Shown: positions 1 through 9,499, numbered from the stretch's first letter. The stretch is 64,000 bases of DNA from Pseudomonas sp. ML2-2023-3 (GCF_037055275.1 NZ_CP146343.1:1398501-1462500), one strand, 5' to 3'. Program-made: numbers and translations. The notes: generated by a model from the sequence alone, not told the origin.

Positions 1-887
1 CCCGGGTTCCTGGTGTCGTCGAGTCGGTACATGTCAATCTTGGCCAAACAGTGAAAAAAGGTCAGCTACTAGCCGTGATTGCCAGTCAACAAATTTCTGA
101 TCAGCGCAGTGAGCAAGCCGCAGCGCAACGTCGTCTAGAGTTGGCGCGCACTACCTACGAGCGTGAACGCCAGTTATGGCAGGACAAAATCTCTGCCGAA
201 CAGGATTTCCTTCAAGCCCGTCAGGCTCTGCAAGAGGCCGAAATCGCTGTCAGTAATGCCCGACAAAAAATCAGCGTACTTAGTGGCAGCTCGGTGACCA
301 GTGGTGGCAACCGGTATGAGCTGCGTGCACCGTTCGATGGCGTTGTGGTCGAAAAGCACTTGGGCCTTGGTGAGGTTGTCAGTGAAACCAGCAATGCGTT
401 CACACTCTCGGACTTGTCGCATGTTTGGGTGACTTTTGGCGTTTCCCCTAAGGATTTGAGCAAAGTCCTGGTGGGCAAGTCTGTCACGGTTAGTGCCGCT
501 GAGTTGAATGCGGAAGTTACGGGTGCCGTGGCCTACGTTGGGAGTTTACTGGGTGAGCAGACTCGTACCGCCACTGTCCGTGTGTCCATAGCGAATCCGC
601 AAGGAGCTTGGCGTCCCGGGCTGTTCGTAACCGTACTGGTTGATACCGATACCCGGCTGGCGAAAGTCGCAGTACCAGAAGCAGCAATCCAGACGGTCGA
701 GGATAGGCCAACAGTTTTCGTGCGAACTGATGACGGGTTTAAGGCGCAAGCAGTAGTAATAGGTAGTCGTGCAGCAGGTCTGGCTGAGATCACAGAGGGC
801 CTGGAGCCCGGAGCTCAAGTCGCTGCTGCCGGCAGCTTCATTCTGAAATCAGAACTGGGTAAAGCCTCGGCTGAACACGCCCACTGA
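1..887 (+). CDS. czcB: RND efflux periplasmic adaptor (CzcB/CusB type), 5' end outside the window
   Basis: The reading frame is open from the first bases of the window (frame 3, residues RVPGVVESVHVNLGQTVKKG before the first Met), so the gene starts upstream and the Met at 51 is internal. This is a membrane-fusion protein that links an inner-membrane RND pump to an outer-membrane channel and passes divalent metal ions on. The visible part begins in the lipoyl half-motif (GQTVKKGQLL), continues through a coiled-coil hairpin rich in Glu, Gln and Arg (about residues 10-80 from the internal Met), the second lipoyl half (YELRAPFDGVVVEKHLGLGE), and the beta-barrel and membrane-proximal domains. It ends 26 bp before the pump gene, so the two are surely one transcript. 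The exact metal cannot be read from the sequence. Confidence 0.9.
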   Translation, partial: RVPGVVESVHVNLGQTVKKGQLLAVIASQQISDQRSEQAAAQRRLELARTTYERERQLWQDKISAEQDFLQARQALQEAEIAVSNARQKISVLSGSSVTSGGNRYELRAPFDGVVVEKHLGLGEVVSETSNAFTLSDLSHVWVTFGVSPKDLSKVLVGKSVTVSAAELNAEVTGAVAYVGSLLGEQTRTATVRVSIANPQGAWRPGLFVTVLVDTDTRLAKVAVPEAAIQTVEDRPTVFVRTDDGFKAQAVVIGSRAAGLAEITEGLEPGAQVAAAGSFILKSELGKASAEHAH

Positions 888-913
888 TCCGCCACTTCCA
901 CGAGAAGGTTCTC

Positions 914-3900
914 ATGTTCGAACGCCTAATCCAATTTGCCATCGAGCAACGCATAATCGTCCTGCTCGCGGTTCTCCTCATGGCCGGACTCGGCATTGCT
1001 AGCTACCAGAAGCTGCCGATCGACGCCGTGCCCGACATCACCAACGTCCAGGTGCAAATCAATACTGGTGCCGCAGGTTTCTCGCCACTGGAGACTGAGC
1101 AGCGCATCACTTTCCCTATTGAAACCGCCATGGCAGGTCTGCCGGCACTTGAGCAGACGCGTTCACTCTCACGCTCGGGTCTTTCACAAGTTACGGTGAT
1201 TTTCAAGGAAGGCACCGACCTATTCTTCGCCCGGCAATTGGTCAATGAACGATTGCAGATGGCAAAGGAACAATTGCCCGAAGGCGTGGAAGCTGTCATG
1301 GGGCCGATTTCTACCGGTTTGGGTGAGATTTTTCTGTGGACTGTCGAGGCCCGAGAAGACGCCGTAAAAGAGGATGGTAGCCCCTATACGCCGACCGACC
1401 TGAGGGTAATCCAAGATTGGATTATTAAACCTCAGCTGCGCAACGTTCCTGGGGTCGCCGAAATTAACACCATTGGCGGATTCGCCAAGGAATACCAGAT
1501 TGCTCCGGATCCAAAACGCTTGGCCGCTTACAAGCTGACCCTGACAGACATTGTGACCGCGCTGGAAAGCAACAACGCTAACGTAGGAGCCGGCTACATT
1601 GAGCGCAGTGGCGAACAACTACTGATTCGTGCCCCTGGCCAAGTGGCGACCACCGACGACATCGCCAATATCGTGATCGCCAACGTCGATGGCACTCCTA
1701 TACGTATTAAAAATGTGGCGACCGTGGATATTGGGCGTGAAATGCGTACCGGTGCGGCGACCGAAAACGGTCGTGAAGTCGTACTCGGCACGGTGTTCAT
1801 GCTGATAGGCGAGAACAGCCGTACCGTCTCTCAGGCCGTTGCAGTCAAGCTAGAGCAAATCAACCGTTCACTGCCCAAAGGGGTGGTTGCGATCACTGTT
1901 TACGACCGTACTAACTTGGTAGACAAGGCTATTGCCACGGTCAAGAAGAATCTGATTGAAGGTGCAATCCTAGTAATCGCGATTTTGTTCCTATTCCTAG
2001 GCAATATTCGCGCAGCACTGATCACTGCCATGGTCATTCCTTTAGCCATGCTCTTTACCTTCACAGGCATGTTCACCAACAAAGTCAGCGCCAACCTGAT
2101 GAGCCTGGGGGCTCTGGACTTCGGTATTATCGTCGACGGTGCAGTGGTTATTGTCGAAAATGCTATACGGCGCCTCGCCAATGCGCAGCACCATCACGGG
2201 CGCCTCCTAACTCGCTCCGAGCGCTTTCACGAAGTGTTTGCAGCAGCCAAGGAAGCCCGTCGACCACTGATTTTCGGGCAGTTGATCATCATGGTCGTTT
2301 ATCTACCTATTTTTGCCCTGACCGGTGTCGAAGGGAAAATGTTCCACCCCATGGCGTTCACCGTCGTGATCGCCTTGCTAGGCGCGATGCTGCTGTCCGT
2401 AACCTTTGTTCCTGCGGCAATTGCCATGTTCGTGACGGGCAAAGTCAAGGAAGAAGAGAACGTGGTAATGCGAGGAGCGCGACGGGCTTATGCCCCCGCG
2501 CTGGATTGGGTCATGAGTCATCGATCGCTGGCATTTGCCATGGCATTAGGTGTCATCGCTGCGAGTGGCGTGGTCGCCAGTCGAATGGGCAGTGAGTTTG
2601 TACCTAGTCTCAGCGAAGGCGATTTTGCACTGCAAGCATTACGAGTACCCGGTACAAGTCTGACGCAATCGGTGGAAATGCAGCAGCGCCTAGAAAAGCT
2701 TGTGCTGGAAAAAGTGCCTGAAGTCGAACGGATGTTTGCTCGAACCGGTACTGCAGAGATTGCTTCCGATCCAATGCCGCCGAACATCTCTGATAGTTAT
2801 GTGATGCTCAAACCGAAGGATCAATGGCCTGATCCAAGTAAATCCCGGGAGACGTTGACAGAAGAGATCCAGAAAGCAGCGGCTGCTATGCCCGGTAGCA
2901 ACTATGAGCTTTCCCAGCCTATCCAACTACGTTTCAACGAGTTGATTTCAGGCGTGCGAAGTGATGTGGCGGTCAAGGTCTTCGGTGATGACATGGCAGT
3001 GCTTAACAGTACCGCTGCGAAAATTGCCGCGTCAATGCAGGGGGTCGATGGCGCCTCCGAGGTCAAAGTCGAACAGACAACGGGGCTACCTGTACTGACC
3101 ATAAACATAGACCGCGACAAAGCCGCACGTTACGGTCTGAACGTTGGAGACGTTCAAGACACCATTGCGGTGGCTGTCGGTGGCCGCCAGGCCGGGACGA
3201 TGTATGAGGGAGATCGCCGCTTCGACATAGTGGTGCGTTTATCCGACGCCATGCGTAAGGACGTTGAGGGGTTGTCCACACTGCTGATTCCAGTCCCGGC
3301 GCTGCTCAATGGCAATGCCGATCAGATCGGTTTTATTGCCCTTTCAGAAGTGGCGACCCTCGATCTTGTACTTGGCCCGAATCAGATCAGTCGTGAGAAC
3401 GGTAAGCGTCTGGTCATTGTCAGCGCCAATGTACGTGGACGGGATATCGGCTCATTCGTTAAGGAGGCTAGCATCGCCATTGATCAGCAGGTAGAGATTC
3501 CGGCCGGTTATTGGGCTACCTGGGGTGGGCAGTTTGAACAACTTCAATCAGCTGCCAAACGCTTGCAGATAGTTGTCCCTGTGGCTCTGCTCTTGGTATT
3601 CACCCTGCTGTTCATGATGTTTAACAATCTCAAAGACGGCATGCTGGTATTCACCGGGATTCCATTCGCATTGACGGGTGGTGTTATGGCGTTGTGGCTA
3701 CGTGATATCCCACTGTCGATCTCGGCGGGTGTTGGTTTCATTGCATTGTCGGGTGTGGCAGTGCTGAACGGTCTGGTGATGATTGCTTTTATCCGCAACC
3801 TTCGAGAAGAGGGACATTCGTTGAATTCTGCGATCAATGAAGGAGCGCTAACGCGGTTGCGCCCAGTATTAATGACAGCTTTGGTGGCATCCCTTGGCTT

Positions 3901-4078
3901 TATCCCCATGGCTCTAGCTACTGGAACAGGCGCGGAAGTCCAGCGGCCCCTAGCTACCGTTGTAATCGGGGGAATACTGTCCTCAACTGCGTTGACCCTA
4001 CTTATACTTCCTGCGTTATATCACTGGGCACACCGTAAAGATGAAGAGGCAGGCAGCGAAAAACAAGAAATAGTATAG
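914..4078 (+). CDS. czcA: Heavy-metal efflux RND pump, CzcA/CusA family
   Basis: A 1054-residue inner-membrane proton/metal antiporter of the HME-RND family, which exports divalent (Zn, Co, Cd) or monovalent (Cu, Ag) ions through a tripartite complex. The usual 12-helix layout with two large periplasmic loops is visible. TM4 carries the motif DFGIIVDGAVVIVEN with Asp402, Asp408 and Glu415, the same positions as the essential acidic residues of Cupriavidus CzcA, which favours the divalent-cation (Czc/Cnr) type over the Cus type. The start follows a GAGAAGG Shine-Dalgarno. It lies directly downstream of the adaptor. No outer-membrane partner or czcRS pair is in view; they may lie to the left of the window. 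Confidence 0.93.
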   Translation: MFERLIQFAIEQRIIVLLAVLLMAGLGIASYQKLPIDAVPDITNVQVQINTGAAGFSPLETEQRITFPIETAMAGLPALEQTRSLSRSGLSQVTVIFKEGTDLFFARQLVNERLQMAKEQLPEGVEAVMGPISTGLGEIFLWTVEAREDAVKEDGSPYTPTDLRVIQDWIIKPQLRNVPGVAEINTIGGFAKEYQIAPDPKRLAAYKLTLTDIVTALESNNANVGAGYIERSGEQLLIRAPGQVATTDDIANIVIANVDGTPIRIKNVATVDIGREMRTGAATENGREVVLGTVFMLIGENSRTVSQAVAVKLEQINRSLPKGVVAITVYDRTNLVDKAIATVKKNLIEGAILVIAILFLFLGNIRAALITAMVIPLAMLFTFTGMFTNKVSANLMSLGALDFGIIVDGAVVIVENAIRRLANAQHHHGRLLTRSERFHEVFAAAKEARRPLIFGQLIIMVVYLPIFALTGVEGKMFHPMAFTVVIALLGAMLLSVTFVPAAIAMFVTGKVKEEENVVMRGARRAYAPALDWVMSHRSLAFAMALGVIAASGVVASRMGSEFVPSLSEGDFALQALRVPGTSLTQSVEMQQRLEKLVLEKVPEVERMFARTGTAEIASDPMPPNISDSYVMLKPKDQWPDPSKSRETLTEEIQKAAAAMPGSNYELSQPIQLRFNELISGVRSDVAVKVFGDDMAVLNSTAAKIAASMQGVDGASEVKVEQTTGLPVLTINIDRDKAARYGLNVGDVQDTIAVAVGGRQAGTMYEGDRRFDIVVRLSDAMRKDVEGLSTLLIPVPALLNGNADQIGFIALSEVATLDLVLGPNQISRENGKRLVIVSANVRGRDIGSFVKEASIAIDQQVEIPAGYWATWGGQFEQLQSAAKRLQIVVPVALLLVFTLLFMMFNNLKDGMLVFTGIPFALTGGVMALWLRDIPLSISAGVGFIALSGVAVLNGLVMIAFIRNLREEGHSLNSAINEGALTRLRPVLMTALVASLGFIPMALATGTGAEVQRPLATVVIGGILSSTALTLLILPALYHWAHRKDEEAGSEKQEIV

Positions 4079-4092
4079 CAGTTTGTTTTTAA

Positions 4093-4121
4093 AGCCCGCT
4101 GCTGATCCTCATTAGCGGGCT
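4093..4121 (+). terminator. Hairpin after czcA
   Basis: AGCCCGCT (4093-4100) and AGCGGGCT (4114-4121) form a perfect 8-bp stem 15 bp after the czcA stop. The trailing T-run is poor, so it may be a weak terminator or an mRNA-end hairpin. Confidence 0.55.
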
Positions 4122-4134
4122 ACTTATATCAATG

Positions 4135-4150
4135 ATGACGGATATGTAAT
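4135..4150 (+). promoter_or_regulatory. CopR-type box in front of the small exported protein gene
   Basis: ATGACG-GATA-TGTAAT matches the 6-4-6 dyad seen before other copper genes in this window (CTGACA-N4-TGTAAT). It lies 69 bp upstream of the ATG at 4219. One half-site is less perfect than in the copA or cupredoxin copies. Confidence 0.55.
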
Positions 4151-4218
4151 CTTAGTGCCACCGTATTGATAGCTTCGTATTGATACTCTAATGCCAGTAT
4201 TTAATATGAGGTGTCGAA

Positions 4219-4416
4219 ATGAAAATCGCACAAATTTACGCTCTTGTAGGAGCATTGATTCTTTCTTCCACTGCATTGGCTGAGGGTGGTGGAGACCGGA
4301 CTTTTTCTAGAGCTACTCAAGCTACCGAGCAGGCTATGGAGAAGTTTTTAGCCAAAGAGCTGAAAAAAACTCCTCCGAAAATGTCAGGCGGTGATAAGGG
4401 CCAGATTAGTAAGTAA
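4219..4416 (+). CDS. Small exported PtrA-N-terminal-like protein (65 aa)
   Basis: The 65-residue product has a clear Sec signal peptide (basic MK, hydrophobic core, cleavage after STALA) followed at once by EGGGDRTFSRA. The mature part is about 45 residues, basic and hydrophilic. The GGGDR(T/V) block just after the signal cleavage site is shared with four other small exported proteins of this window and with the PtrA family of Pseudomonas, where PtrA is a CopR-controlled periplasmic protein linked to copper tolerance. A Shine-Dalgarno (GAGGTG, 4208-4213) and an upstream CopR-type box support expression. Biochemical function is unknown. Confidence 0.75.
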   Translation: MKIAQIYALVGALILSSTALAEGGGDRTFSRATQATEQAMEKFLAKELKKTPPKMSGGDKGQISK

Positions 4417-4435
4417 ATGTAGTGGTGCTACACAT

Positions 4436-4468
4436 AAGCCCCGCCCCGATTCCGGTTGCGGGGTTTTT
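4436..4468 (+). terminator. Rho-independent terminator
   Basis: CCCCGC (4439-4444) pairs with GCGGGG (4458-4463), extended by AA:TT pairs and followed by TTTTTAT. It separates the 65-aa gene from the DUF2790 gene that starts 22 bp later, so it may act as a partial terminator between them. Confidence 0.75.
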
Positions 4469-4490
4469 ATTGACATGTGAGGTGCAAAAA

Positions 4491-4817
4491 GTGAAGACTA
4501 TTAATTCTGTGATTTTTATTGTGGTCGCTGCGATCTCTTCAAGCGTATTTGCTAAAGATAGTGACAAGGTTTTTGAAAAAAGAATGAGTGCCAACTCCGT
4601 AGCTATGGAGCAGTATGCGATTAGGCATGGAAAAAATATTCCCGTAGCTAAGCAATATAAATACGGAATGAAATTAGATGTTGTGAATGTAGTTAGCATG
4701 GTGCGACCAGCGAAAGGGTGCGGGGTGATGCCCGCAGCTATGACATACGAAGACTCTGAAGGAGTACTGAATACAGTCAGATACACAGTGGCCGGAACAT
4801 GCCGTAAAGGTGGTTAG
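4491..4817 (+). CDS. Exported DUF2790-family protein (108 aa)
   Basis: I chose the GTG at 4491 because a TGAGGTG Shine-Dalgarno sits 6 bp upstream and the product then begins with a proper signal peptide (VKTINSVIF...SSSVFA). The mature protein starts KDSDKVFEKRMSANSVAMEQYA, a diverged form of the GGDR block, followed by the DUF2790 domain: a YKYGMKLDVVNVVSM segment and two Cys (KGCGV and GTCRKGG) that could form a disulfide. A close homologue lies at 24878-25210 on the other strand. Members are common small periplasmic proteins in Pseudomonas with no settled function; the copper context here suggests a metal-stress role. Confidence 0.75.
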   Translation: MKTINSVIFIVVAAISSSVFAKDSDKVFEKRMSANSVAMEQYAIRHGKNIPVAKQYKYGMKLDVVNVVSMVRPAKGCGVMPAAMTYEDSEGVLNTVRYTVAGTCRKGG

Positions 4818-4895
4818 CCTCTACGCTCTTGGCATAGGGGCTCATATTTTTGACGTGCGTCATAAGACATAAAATGTGGGGGGTGTTTACGGCAG

Positions 4896-5570
4896 ATCGA
4901 GTAGGAGGCGGGGTTACCCCCGCCGTCCTCTCACACCACCGTACGTACGGTTCCGTATACGGCGGTTCCTGCCTACTGAAAAACAACGTCAGCGAGCTTG
5001 GTTCCGTTGATGTGTCGCCTGTGGTATCTAAGCGCCCAGACCGGCCCTCGGAGCTTCCGGCTCCTACCTCCTGATGGTCTCGACCCCCGCTACGCGGAGT
5101 TTCTGCTTTACGCTCCAACAGAGATCACACCCGACTGTCCACTCATGGCAGGTTCAGCCCTTCATTGCTCCGGTTTCGAGCAACTACTACGGCCTCGGCT
5201 GACTTCTGTCGCCCATCCCGTCATCTCGCGATGCCGGTAGCACGTGGCAGGCTAAACAGATCTCCCAGGGTAATTCGCGCGACCTTCCTGCTTATGCCTG
5301 TCGGATCTACGTCGTAGCGTTCCGTGCAAGTATTGGGCTTTGACGATTTGCGCCGTCTTACCCCGCTACGCCGCCTAATCCGCTTCCTGTTCGTCAGGCC
5401 AGCATTTTGCCTAAGGCTTCCTTCAGATTCGCAGTCGCCCGCGACACCCTTGCCTTCGGCTAACACTTCCCCTTGCTGGGTGTGTAGAGGACTTGCACCT
5501 CCAAGTCACCAGCGTGGCCACCACAGCCAAGCTGATTGCGCTCACGCGCAACGCGCCATGCCTGGCGCAC
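4896..5570 (-). mobile_element. ORF-less group II intron (class IIC type)
   Basis: Read on the minus strand, the segment starts GTGCG (5570), the usual group II 5' end. It carries recognisable domain I sequence such as CAGAAGTCAGCCGAGGCCGT and GAAGGGCTGAAC. It ends with domain V/VI sequence: GGAACCGCCGTATACGGAAC, CGTACGTACGGTGGTGTGAG, then a GC-rich hairpin and CTCCTACTCGAT (4896). At about 675 nt it has no room for the roughly 420-residue reverse transcriptase/maturase that such introns normally carry in domain IV, so it is deleted for it. It sits immediately after a Rho-independent terminator, the classic IIC target. Mobility would need a maturase in trans. Confidence 0.75.
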
Positions 5571-5574
5571 GCAT

Positions 5575-5600
5575 AAAAAAGACGCCCCGAAGGGCGTCTT
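5575..5600 (-). terminator. Strong Rho-independent terminator (minus strand)
   Basis: On the minus strand AAGACGCCC-TTCG-GGGCGTCTT is followed by TTTTATGC: a 9-bp stem with an ultra-stable UUCG loop and a T-run. It ends the transcript coming from the porin/sRNA side, and the group II intron begins immediately after it. Confidence 0.85.
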
Positions 5601-5738
5601 AAAATACATCGTATTTAGATGAGTGATCTAAAAGTGGATGCGGAGCTTCAACTTGACAGCAGTGAGTTTCAGGTTTTTGCAGGGTATTACTTACCTGTAG
5701 CAATCTGGCCAGATGCGCTAGCAGATTGCTATAAACTC
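5575..5738 (-). ncRNA. Candidate metal-regulated small RNA
   Basis: No convincing reading frame lies between the porin and the intron, yet the minus strand shows an orderly transcription unit: a CopR-type box (5799-5784), a -10-like TATAGT (5750-5745), a predicted start near 5738, a 9-bp hairpin AGCAATCTG/CAGATTGCT (5730-5699) near the 5' end, and a strong UUCG terminator at 5598-5575. That predicts an RNA of about 160 nt. The -35 is poor, as expected for an activator-dependent promoter. Alternatives are a long 3' UTR of the porin mRNA or the relic of a deleted gene that kept its promoter and terminator. Confidence 0.4.
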
Positions 5739-5783
5739 CAGTTTACTATAAGTGACTTAAGCTAACAGGAAGATGATTGAAAA

Positions 5784-5799
5784 ATTACATTTTTGAAAT
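5784..5799. promoter_or_regulatory. CopR/CzcR-type box, second copy of the porin promoter element
   Basis: ATTACA-TTTT-TGAAAT is one mismatch from the palindrome ATTACA-N4-TGTAAT. Sequence around it (5763-5804: TAACAGG, ATGATTGA, AAATTACA) repeats the porin promoter region at 7292-7333 with roughly 80 percent identity. Confidence 0.45.
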
Positions 5800-5850
5800 T
5801 TTTCAGCAAAAAAGTAATGTTCGTCTAGGATGATTCATCCTGCGCAGATC

Positions 5851-7176
5851 TTAAAGAATAGCTAATGGATACTCAATAATCACACGAACCTCATCCAGAT
5901 CCGACTCAAATGTGGTTGCACGAGTATTAGCTTGCCGTAGGCGCAAAGACATATCTTTCAAGGTGCCTGTCTGAACGACATATTTTACTTCGATGTCACG
6001 CTCCCAACGTTTCTGGTCGGTAAGTGGGTTTCCATCCGCATCGCGTCTCATGTACGTCGTATTGGCGTTAGAGTAATCAGCATCAGTGCCACGACCGTAA
6101 CGCGTCATAAACGACAAGCCAGGCACGCCATACGATGTCATGTCGAGGTCGTAGCGAACCATCCAAGAGCGTTCTTTAGGTGAGTTGAAATCACTGTACT
6201 GAATTGAGTTATCAAGAAAGATCGAGTCCGACTGACGCAGGTAATCGAAATCGTTATTGCCATTATTTCTCTGATGGGATAGTGCAAGTGTGTGTGCACC
6301 ATACTTCACGCCTACTTTACCGCTCCATATGTTATTGTCGAAATCGCCAAGTAATTTTTTTCCTTCGTCGACGGCCTTATAATAGTTAAGGCCTCCGAAT
6401 ACGGAAAGCTCATTTGATAATGAGTAGTTTAGCCCGGTGCCAGCATAGTATTGATTCCATGCGTCCTTGAGGCGACTGGAGTAAAGACTAAGGGTGACGT
6501 TTTTGTTTAAGTTATAATCACCACCAAAGTAGCCTACCCAAGGCGAGTTAACAGGCCCAGCATAGAAGGTCGCAAAGTTGTCGCGCATGTTGCTCGAAAC
6601 TGGCTGGCTCATGGCATGTAGGCGACCGCCCTGAACGGTCAAGCCTTCAATGCTAGTATTGGTTGCTGTGACGCCAGTGAAACTTTCCGGTAGTAGTCTT
6701 GAGTCGCCAGCAGCCACAACTGGGGTGGATGGGAATACGTCACCGACTTTTACTACGGTGTCAAAGGCGCGAATTTTTGCCGCACCTCCCACTTTTGTGT
6801 ATTCGTCCCTTGCCTCTCCGTTGCTATTGACTGGAAGGACATCAAATGAACTACGGCCGCCATTACGGCCGCCACCCGTGTCGAGTTTTATTCCAATCAT
6901 AGCAAACGCATCCACTCCGACACCGATTGTGCCCAGGGTAAATCCAGACTCGAATTTAGTAATAATCGCGTTTGCCCATGCTTCGGAATATCCATTGCCT
7001 GTAGGGCTTGACTCTCCGTTACGATGTTCGCGATTGAAGTAGTAGTTGCGGTTAAGGACGGTAAGGCTACTATCCTCTATAAAACCGCCATTTTTTTCTT
7101 CCGCAATCACCATTGGCGGCACAGAGCTGACAATCATTGCCATAGCGGCTATCGAAAACTTTGTATTGTTAATCAT
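5851..7176 (-). CDS. OprD-family outer-membrane porin (441 aa)
   Basis: The protein has a cleavable signal peptide (MINNTKFSIAAMA...PPMVIA) followed by GGFIEDSSLTVLNRNYYFNR, the N-terminal signature of the OprD/Occ family, and alternating amphipathic strands for an 18-stranded barrel ending in a short hydrophobic C-terminus. Length fits the family (about 420-450 residues). These are substrate-specific channels for small carboxylates or amino acids and, in the case of OprD, for carbapenem uptake. The start is set by AAGGAGTG 6-8 bp before the ATG. A perfect ATTACA-N4-TGTAAT palindrome lies about 140 bp upstream. In P. aeruginosa, CzcR and CopR repress oprD, so metal control of this porin is plausible. 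Substrate is unknown. Confidence 0.85.
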   Translation of the reverse strand: MINNTKFSIAAMAMIVSSVPPMVIAEEKNGGFIEDSSLTVLNRNYYFNREHRNGESSPTGNGYSEAWANAIITKFESGFTLGTIGVGVDAFAMIGIKLDTGGGRNGGRSSFDVLPVNSNGEARDEYTKVGGAAKIRAFDTVVKVGDVFPSTPVVAAGDSRLLPESFTGVTATNTSIEGLTVQGGRLHAMSQPVSSNMRDNFATFYAGPVNSPWVGYFGGDYNLNKNVTLSLYSSRLKDAWNQYYAGTGLNYSLSNELSVFGGLNYYKAVDEGKKLLGDFDNNIWSGKVGVKYGAHTLALSHQRNNGNNDFDYLRQSDSIFLDNSIQYSDFNSPKERSWMVRYDLDMTSYGVPGLSFMTRYGRGTDADYSNANTTYMRRDADGNPLTDQKRWERDIEVKYVVQTGTLKDMSLRLRQANTRATTFESDLDEVRVIIEYPLAIL

Positions 7177-7312
7177 TAATCACTCCTTCGGTTCGGCAGA
7201 ACTAGAAAGCACTTCGGCTGGAATTGTTGTTTTAAGGAAGCTGGTCGCGCTTCCTGTATCATCGCCGAGTTGTATCGTTGCAATCTGTAGATAACAGGGG
7301 CATGATTGAGAA

Positions 7313-7328
7313 ATTACAATTTTGTAAT
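7313..7328. promoter_or_regulatory. Perfect CopR/CzcR-type palindrome in the porin promoter
   Basis: ATTACA-ATTT-TGTAAT is the most symmetrical copy of the copper-box dyad in the window. It lies 18 bp upstream of a -10-like TATCTA (7295-7290, minus strand) of the porin gene, where a bound regulator would touch the -35 region. Confidence 0.6.
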
Positions 7329-7496
7329 ATTCGGCGGCTTTCTTGAAATGTTGACGCGCGTACCGTGCGATCAGCCGTTTACGGATCTGAGTTTTTACAA
7401 TGCTAGTTGCTACACAGTGCTCACTTAGCGACCAGAAATCTCTAATTCGCACGTGAGAGGTGCGGATGCGCGGTGCTCGACCAGCTATAAGTGCAG

Positions 7497-8432
<936 letters not shown>

Positions 8433-8473
8433 CTAGGCTTTAGCAGGGTGATTTATTTTCGGAGGGCATCATC

Positions 8474-9499
8474 ATGAGCGAGTCAGCGCTGATAGGTATT
8501 GATCTCGGTAAACATACGTTCCATCTGCACGGCCAGGATAAGTCAGGCCGGGAGGTGTTTCACAAAAAATGTTCACGGGCGCAAATGATGCAGTTTTTCG
8601 CCCGCTTGCCGAGCTGTGTCGTGGCAATGGAGGCCTGTGCGGGGTCACACTATGTTGCTCGTCAGTTGGCGGCAATGGGACACGCGGCCAAGCTGATTTC
8701 CCCGCAGTTCGTTAAGCCCTTCGTCAAGGGGAACAAAAACGACTTTGTCGACGCTGAGGCGATTTGCGAAGCCGCTTCTCGTCCTTCGATGCGTTTCGTT
8801 ACGCCCAAGACTGAATCCCAGCAAACCCTGTCTGTACTCCATTGGATGCGCGAATCGTTGGTGCGTGATCGCACCAGAACCGCTAATCAAATGCACGGTT
8901 TTCTATTGGAGTTTGGCGTCAGCTTACCCAGAGGTTTGGCCATCATGAAGCGTCTGGCGGTTGTTTTGGCTGAGCATGAACTTCCCGTTCGTCTGACGGT
9001 GCTGCTGCAGCGTTTGCACAATCACTTCGTCTATCTGGATGAGCAAATCAAGGCAATGGATAAAGAGTTGGCATGCCAACTGGCCGACGATGATCTGGGA
9101 AGTCGTTTGCTGAGCATTCCATGTGTCGGCCCGATCACCGCCAGCCTGCTGGCTGTGGAGATGGGCGATGGCAAGCAGTACCGGTGCAGCCGGGACTTTG
9201 CCGCATCAGTGGGCTTGGTACCCAAGCAATACAGCACCGGCGGCAAGGCCAACTTACTGGGGATCAGTAAACGCGGCGACAAGCACCTTCGACAGTTGTT
9301 GGTGCAATGTTCCAGGCTCTACATGCAGAGACTCGATCACCAGAAAGGAGCCTTGGCCGACTGGGTTCGCTCATTGCTGAGCCGACGCCACTCTAATGTC
9401 GTAGCCTGTGCCTTGGCTAACAAGCTGGCGCGTATCGCTTGGGCGATGGCCGCGCACCATACGCAATACGAAGCAGGGCCAGACGCCTTGAACGCCTGA
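8474..9499 (+). CDS. IS110-family (IS1111 group) transposase, 341 aa
   Basis: A DEDD-type transposase: N-terminal RuvC-like domain with GIDLGKHTFHLHG and KNDFVDAEAI, and a C-terminal transposase_20 domain with LLSIPCVGPITASLLAVEMG and the FAASVGLVPKQYSTGGK motif holding the presumed nucleophilic Ser region. It is full length and undisrupted with a GGAGGGC Shine-Dalgarno. IS110-type elements lack long terminal repeats, so I could not fix the outer borders; they lie roughly between 8420 and 9680. The 180 bp after the gene hold no other gene and are probably the element's noncoding (bridge-RNA-type) end. Confidence 0.88.
   Translation: MSESALIGIDLGKHTFHLHGQDKSGREVFHKKCSRAQMMQFFARLPSCVVAMEACAGSHYVARQLAAMGHAAKLISPQFVKPFVKGNKNDFVDAEAICEAASRPSMRFVTPKTESQQTLSVLHWMRESLVRDRTRTANQMHGFLLEFGVSLPRGLAIMKRLAVVLAEHELPVRLTVLLQRLHNHFVYLDEQIKAMDKELACQLADDDLGSRLLSIPCVGPITASLLAVEMGDGKQYRCSRDFAASVGLVPKQYSTGGKANLLGISKRGDKHLRQLLVQCSRLYMQRLDHQKGALADWVRSLLSRRHSNVVACALANKLARIAWAMAAHHTQYEAGPDALNA

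Noticed and set aside
5619..5765. Plus-strand frame of 48 codons (MSDLKVDAELQ...) over the putative sRNA
   Set aside because: No Shine-Dalgarno or promoter on that strand. It covers the hairpin of the opposite-strand unit, so probably chance.
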